In this document: positions 6,262 through 8,727 of the stretch, piece after piece
How positions within the stretch are numbered: position 1 is the first letter of the stretch
Layout of the letters: the number at the start of each line of letters is the position of its first letter
NCBI GenBank assembly: GCA_050122535.1
Contig: JASFIT010000188.1
Location: 1-8,727, forward strand
Length of the DNA: 8,727 nucleotides
Origin: JASFEQ01 sp050122535
Lineage (GTDB): Bacteria > Desulfobacterota > DSM-4660 > Desulfatiglandales > HGW-15
Direction: 5' to 3'
Notes under the pieces: model-generated
The model's input: the letters and a program-made list of their open reading frames with translations, nothing else
The model's database searches: none
Told to the model about the DNA's origin: nothing
Made by a program: the position numbers and the translations under genes

Positions 6262-6532
6262 CAGTCTGCCACACGGGCTCGAAGCCCAAGGCAAAGACCT
6301 TCTCTTCTAGGGCAACTAACGGTTTTACCGAATAAGGAAAACATTTACTATATCTTTCAACATACAAGGCGAAAACACCCCCCTTCGCCGAGGCTACGGC
6401 GGGGCAAGCGAAAAAAAGAAAACACGAAAAAGTTTTTTGGACACCCCGGTGAAATAGTTTTTAGCGGGTGGCAGTGCTATGTGCAAGCGCAACCGATCAG
6501 AGCCAGGTAAGGGGAAAAAATCCTATTCCGCC

Positions 6533-6560
6533 GATTTCACAGGGCAGGGGATTTACAGGG
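6533..6560. repeat. Degenerate direct repeat, period 17 nt
   Basis: GATTTCACAGGG (6533-6544) is followed by GATTTACAGGG (6550-6560), differing by one deleted base; the trailing TCGCACGGAT may be a further decayed unit. This resembles the simple degenerate repeats often found between genes in such genomes. Confidence 0.45.
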
Positions 6561-6600
6561 TCGCACGGATATAACAAGAGAGGATGAACGCTCGCTCAAA

Positions 6601-6624
6601 CCTCCCCGTCCTAGTGCGGGAAGG
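6601..6624 (-). terminator. Hairpin downstream of the methyltransferase gene, weak terminator candidate
   Basis: CCTCCCCG (6601-6608) pairs with CGGGAAGG (6617-6624) over 8 bp with one G-U-type position and an 8-nt loop. It lies 43 nt past the methyltransferase stop on the minus strand. Only three U's follow, so termination would be inefficient. An mRNA-stabilising or attenuating hairpin is equally possible. Confidence 0.35.
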
Positions 6625-6637
6625 CCTGTGAAAGATG

Positions 6638-6675
6638 TTTAGCTCACTTTAGTCACTTTAGTCACTTTAGCTCAC
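6638..6675. repeat. Four-unit short tandem repeat overlapping the methyltransferase stop codon
   Basis: The units TTTAGCTCAC, TTTAGTCAC, TTTAGTCAC and TTTAGCTCAC run head to tail with a period of 9-10 bp. On the minus strand the first unit supplies the last codons (GTG AGC) and the stop TAA of the methyltransferase gene; the others lie just downstream. The origin is probably replication slippage. Confidence 0.8.
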
Positions 6676-7719
6676 TTCCTCGTATCTGCCCAGTTCGTTG
6701 GCCAGCTCCATGAACCAGTCAACCTGTTCGGGTGGGGCAACGCCCGGCACCTCACAACCCGAACAAAGGATATATCCACTATCCTTGTGCGCCATATCGA
6801 TACAGTTCTCGATAGCTTGCTTCATCTCTTCCCTGGTACCGGAAAAAAAGAGGTTGGTGTCCACATTGCCGATGAGAACCGCCTTGCCTCGGGTGGCCTC
6901 TACCGCCCTTGCCAGATCCGTGGGGGCATCAATGCTGATATTGGTCACCCCGGTCTTGACCATATCTTCAAGAATGGGATCCGCATACCCGCAAATATGA
7001 AGTCCCACGCCTGCTTTCTTCTCTTTGAAGTGATCCACGATCTGCTTGTGATAAGGAAAGACGAATCCACGGTACACCTTAGGGGAAATAAGGCTGCATG
7101 ACGCGGGGGCCTCGGAATAGTTTGGCGGCACATTAATTGAATGCAGGGCTTCGCCAAACCTTATAGACATCTGTGTGCAGAATTGCATGAGTTCATGGAC
7201 ATAATCCGGGTCCTCCAAAACATCCCTGATGAGTTCAGTGGCTCCCCGGAGGCCGATGGCGATGGCCCAGGGCCCCGAAATAATGGATGATACGGGGGCA
7301 TCCGTAATAGCTTTTCTTGCCTCGCTTAGCGCCTCTAGATAACCGGGCATGCGCCCATCCTTTTTGGGGTCAGCCAGTTTAAGACTGCTCAGTTTTCCTT
7401 TATTTCCCAGGGCCCATTTTGTGGAGATGCACAAGCTATTTTCAGGAAACTTCAGTTCGTTGCCCAAGGCCTCCACTTCCATGAGCAGATCCCATTGCAT
7501 GAGCAAAATGTCCGGCTTGTAACGCTCGTAAGAGGCCACTTGAGCCTTCACAAAGACATTGGGATTGAGTAGAAATTCTCTGATAGATGCCCCTACCAGC
7601 TGAGCGTTACATTGACCCGTGATCGGGTATGTGGGAATTCTATCTGCCCGGATTTTCTGATCGGTAAATGTGTTTTTGAATACTGCAGAAATCCTCTGCT
7701 TTCCCGTAAACGTCTCCAT
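6667..7719 (-). CDS. Uroporphyrinogen decarboxylase-fold (MtbA/MtaA-type) corrinoid methyltransferase
   Basis: Cytoplasmic TIM-barrel protein of the UroD superfamily, 350 residues, normal for this group. True HemE begins with a conserved RPPVWxMRQAGR-like motif that is absent here. Instead the methyltransferase zinc motif is visible: HIC (His241, Cys243) and a second cysteine in CSGCEVP (Cys322, with Cys319 nearby). In MtbA, MtaA and CmuA this H-x-C...C set binds zinc that activates a thiol or other methyl acceptor. Some O-demethylase methyltransferases also belong to this superfamily. Its gene begins at the base right after the DUF169 stop codon. Its SD GAAGGAG lies inside the DUF169 coding end, 8 nt from the ATG, so translation is probably coupled. 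The natural partner is the corrinoid protein downstream. Whether it loads methyl onto the corrinoid or removes it (for example to CoM, tetrahydrofolate or a thiol) cannot be told. Confidence 0.9.
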   Translation of the reverse strand: METFTGKQRISAVFKNTFTDQKIRADRIPTYPITGQCNAQLVGASIREFLLNPNVFVKAQVASYERYKPDILLMQWDLLMEVEALGNELKFPENSLCISTKWALGNKGKLSSLKLADPKKDGRMPGYLEALSEARKAITDAPVSSIISGPWAIAIGLRGATELIRDVLEDPDYVHELMQFCTQMSIRFGEALHSINVPPNYSEAPASCSLISPKVYRGFVFPYHKQIVDHFKEKKAGVGLHICGYADPILEDMVKTGVTNISIDAPTDLARAVEATRGKAVLIGNVDTNLFFSGTREEMKQAIENCIDMAHKDSGYILCSGCEVPGVAPPEQVDWFMELANELGRYEEVS

Positions 7720-8502
7720 CTATAATTCTCCTTCATCCTCCCAGATTTTCATCTGTTCCTGATAGGAGGGTGGAAAAGTCGCCTGAAAATTGAAGAAGCT
7801 CGTGATGGGATACCTGATACCCGCCTTATAGGTATTCGCCAGTCCGTCCAGAACCGTATCCACCTTGGAAGCGGGCATCATGAAAGTCATCTCATAATCC
7901 TGCGCCATACCGAAGATACGATCTCCATTGCCAGGTACAAGATACCGGCATTCATCCTTCTTCATCACGGTGATCATGGCTGCACAGCCAAGCCTTCCCA
8001 TAGAGGAAGACTGAATGGCTCCGCCCTCATTGTAAAGGGCGCCCTGAATAAGCCTCATGACTTGCGCGGGATTCCCGTAGACCATGATTAAATCCGGTTC
8101 AAAAGCGGTGCGGTTGAGGGGGGCCACCAAGATATGGCTGTATGCTCCGTATTCAAACCGATCCACCAGGTCTTCTTCTTTCTTACCCACCTCTTTTGAA
8201 GCCGTAAACATGCCTGCAGCCAAGTTTCCTTCATTGTAAAAATCAATATTCTTGAAAAAACCAAAAGGTGCCGCACCCAGAGAACATTGCATGTCCTCTT
8301 TGCCCATGGCCACGGCCCAACCCAATTTGCGGGACATACCTATCCCCTGGCAAATGGCCACCTTTTTCTTCATCTGCTGAAAAGGGCGTCGTGTTTTGTC
8401 AGGTATTTCCTCTTCAGATTTCAGCATCTTTATGGCCACTGGGAAGGTAAGGGGACGTATGTACTTGTTTAATGCCTGTTCCACCTCTTTTAAATCTGCC
8501 AT
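7720..8502 (-). CDS. DUF169 family protein
   Basis: A 260-residue protein recognised as DUF169, a family of unknown function found in many anaerobes and archaea. Family features seen are PVAIK near the N-terminus (21-25), the central block PDLIMVYGNPAQVMRL (136-151), and a set of cysteines at 51, 73, 173 and 185 within VAICQG, MQCSLGA, LGCAA and DECRY. The cysteine pattern could bind a metal or cofactor, which is inference. No signal peptide or membrane segment is present, so it is cytoplasmic. The start has a near-perfect SD, AGGAGG, 5 nt upstream. Its TAG stop is immediately followed by the ATG of the methyltransferase gene, indicating tight co-expression and perhaps a shared complex. It lies 64 nt downstream of an EtfA gene end on the same strand. 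Confidence 0.88.
   Translation of the reverse strand: MADLKEVEQALNKYIRPLTFPVAIKMLKSEEEIPDKTRRPFQQMKKKVAICQGIGMSRKLGWAVAMGKEDMQCSLGAAPFGFFKNIDFYNEGNLAAGMFTASKEVGKKEEDLVDRFEYGAYSHILVAPLNRTAFEPDLIMVYGNPAQVMRLIQGALYNEGGAIQSSSMGRLGCAAMITVMKKDECRYLVPGNGDRIFGMAQDYEMTFMMPASKVDTVLDGLANTYKAGIRYPITSFFNFQATFPPSYQEQMKIWEDEGEL
7728..7734 (-). promoter_or_regulatory. Ribosome binding site of the methyltransferase gene inside the DUF169 coding end
   Basis: GAAGGAG lies in the last codons of the DUF169 gene, 8 nt before the methyltransferase ATG (7719). A ribosome ending at the TAG (7722-7720) would sit on the next start, the layout expected for translational coupling. Confidence 0.75.
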
Positions 8503-8520
8503 GATGACCTCCTGAAATGA

Positions 8521-8557
8521 ATTTAGGGATTCAGGGATTTAGGAATTTAAGGAATTT
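8521..8557. repeat. AT-rich tandem repeat of 8-9 bp units between etfA and the DUF169 gene
   Basis: The units ATTTAGGG, ATTCAGGG, ATTTAGGA and ATTTAAGGA, then ATTT, run head to tail. They fill most of the 64-nt gap between the EtfA stop and the DUF169 start and end about 8 nt from the DUF169 ribosome binding site. The array is degenerate and looks like slippage-derived sequence. Confidence 0.65.
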
Positions 8558-8566
8558 CTCAATTCT

Positions 8567-8727
8567 TTAGCCTTTAAATTTAGCTTTAAGTCCCTCGGTT
8601 AGCTTTGGGACGATTTTCTTGAAATCCTCCACCACAATGACATCTGATGTTTCAAATATCTCCGCATGGGGGTCCGAGTTTATGGTGATGATATGCTTTG
8701 ACTGATCCATCCCCACCACATGGTGCA
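8567..8727 (-). CDS. etfA: Electron transfer flavoprotein alpha subunit, C-terminal fragment (rest beyond right edge)
   Basis: The last 52 residues and TAA stop of a larger protein run off the right edge. The fragment contains VVGMDQSKHIITINSDP, then AEIFETSDVIVVEDFKKIVP and LTEGLK. This matches the FAD-binding C-terminal domain of EtfA, whose usual form is S-K-x-I-x-A-I-N-K-D-P-x-A-P-I-F followed by a D-x-x-IVGD-like strand and the VPxL helix. EtfA with EtfB carries electrons between acyl-CoA dehydrogenases or other flavoenzymes and the quinone pool, or takes part in bifurcation. The cut gene does not show which type. It is upstream of the DUF169 gene on the same strand and may share its transcript. 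The full protein should be over 300 residues, so most of it lies outside. Confidence 0.87.
   Translation of the reverse strand, partial: HHVVGMDQSKHIITINSDPHAEIFETSDVIVVEDFKKIVPKLTEGLKAKFKG

Larger units (their letters stand above)
6180..6666. other. Repeat-rich spacer between methyltransferase and corrinoid genes, no gene seen
   Basis: This 487-nt region has no credible open frame or ribosome binding site. It contains a hairpin near the corrinoid start (6230-6261), a small hairpin GGGCT-CGA-AGCCC (6275-6287), a CGCCG/CGGCG hairpin (6386-6401) beside an A-rich run (6411-6431), a degenerate direct repeat (6533-6560), a further hairpin (6601-6624) and a short tandem repeat (6638-6675). This pattern suggests accumulation of small repeats between two genes that were probably once closer. 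I saw no clear promoter; one for the corrinoid gene should lie in the left part. Confidence 0.55.

Noticed and set aside
6427..6438. A5-G-T6 symmetric stretch as a terminator or binding site
   Set aside because: It is a simple homopolymer pairing with no GC stem and no suitable context.
6180..6520. Possible cobalamin riboswitch upstream of the corrinoid protein gene
   Set aside because: I looked on the minus strand for the B12 box and the GCCACTG element. Only scattered partial look-alikes exist (such as GCACTGCC near 6465-6476 and ACTGCCCCG near 6258-6266), in the wrong order and spacing. A covariance-model search for cobalamin riboswitches would settle it.
6667..7719. Annotation as the heme-biosynthesis enzyme uroporphyrinogen decarboxylase (HemE)
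   Set aside because: The N-terminal arginine-rich substrate motif of HemE is missing, while the zinc-binding H-x-C...C pattern of corrinoid methyltransferases is present and a corrinoid gene is nearby.
1..8727. CRISPR arrays, tRNA/rRNA genes, transposase or phage genes
   Set aside because: No regularly spaced repeats with unique spacers, no tRNA-like cloverleaf with a CCA or T-loop signature, and no recognisable transposase, integrase or phage protein was found on either strand.

Overview
The window looks like chromosomal DNA from an anaerobic, Gram-negative, Desulfobacterota-like bacterium (sulfate-reducing or syntrophic). This is inferred from gene content: acyl-CoA catabolism enzymes, an electron-transfer flavoprotein, a corrinoid/methyltransferase set, a Tat-exported branched-chain-amino-acid-type binding protein, and intergenic palindromic repeats of a kind I associate with such genomes. 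Taxonomy cannot be proven from this window. There are eight credible protein genes, two of them cut by the window edges. I found no tRNA, rRNA, CRISPR array or transposase gene.

Left block (1-2262, minus strand). A substrate-binding protein gene (928-2262) is followed by a LivH-type permease gene (773 to the left edge, partial). Together they form the start of a Liv/HAAT-type ABC importer whose LivM, LivG and LivF genes would lie beyond position 1. A strong hairpin (823-859) sits between the two genes.

Divergent intergenic region (2263-2855). It has no convincing gene. It holds three copies of an 8-bp motif near the binding-protein start, a small palindrome, and a sigma70-like promoter candidate reading right.

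Central plus-strand operon (2856-5206). An acyl-CoA synthetase (AMP-forming) is followed after 53 nt by a crotonase-fold protein. The latter resembles ECHDC3 and lacks both catalytic glutamates of true enoyl-CoA hydratases. Directly after its stop comes a composite of nested inverted repeats (5208-5423), then a rho-independent terminator (5471-5510) whose U-tract runs into the convergent corrinoid gene.

Right block (5499-8727, minus strand). In transcription order this holds the C-terminus of EtfA (partial), a DUF169 protein, a UroD/MtbA-type methyltransferase whose ATG abuts the DUF169 stop codon, a 487-nt repeat-rich spacer, and a corrinoid protein. The methyltransferase keeps the zinc motif H-x-C...C and the corrinoid protein keeps the B12 lower-ligand motif DxHxxG. 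They therefore look like a working methyl-transfer pair. The methyl donor, the acceptor and the role of DUF169 are unknown.

Taken together, the window suggests uptake of a small organic acid or amino-acid-like compound, its activation to a CoA thioester, and a nearby corrinoid methyl-transfer and flavoprotein electron-transfer module. That the blocks share one pathway is inference from proximity only.
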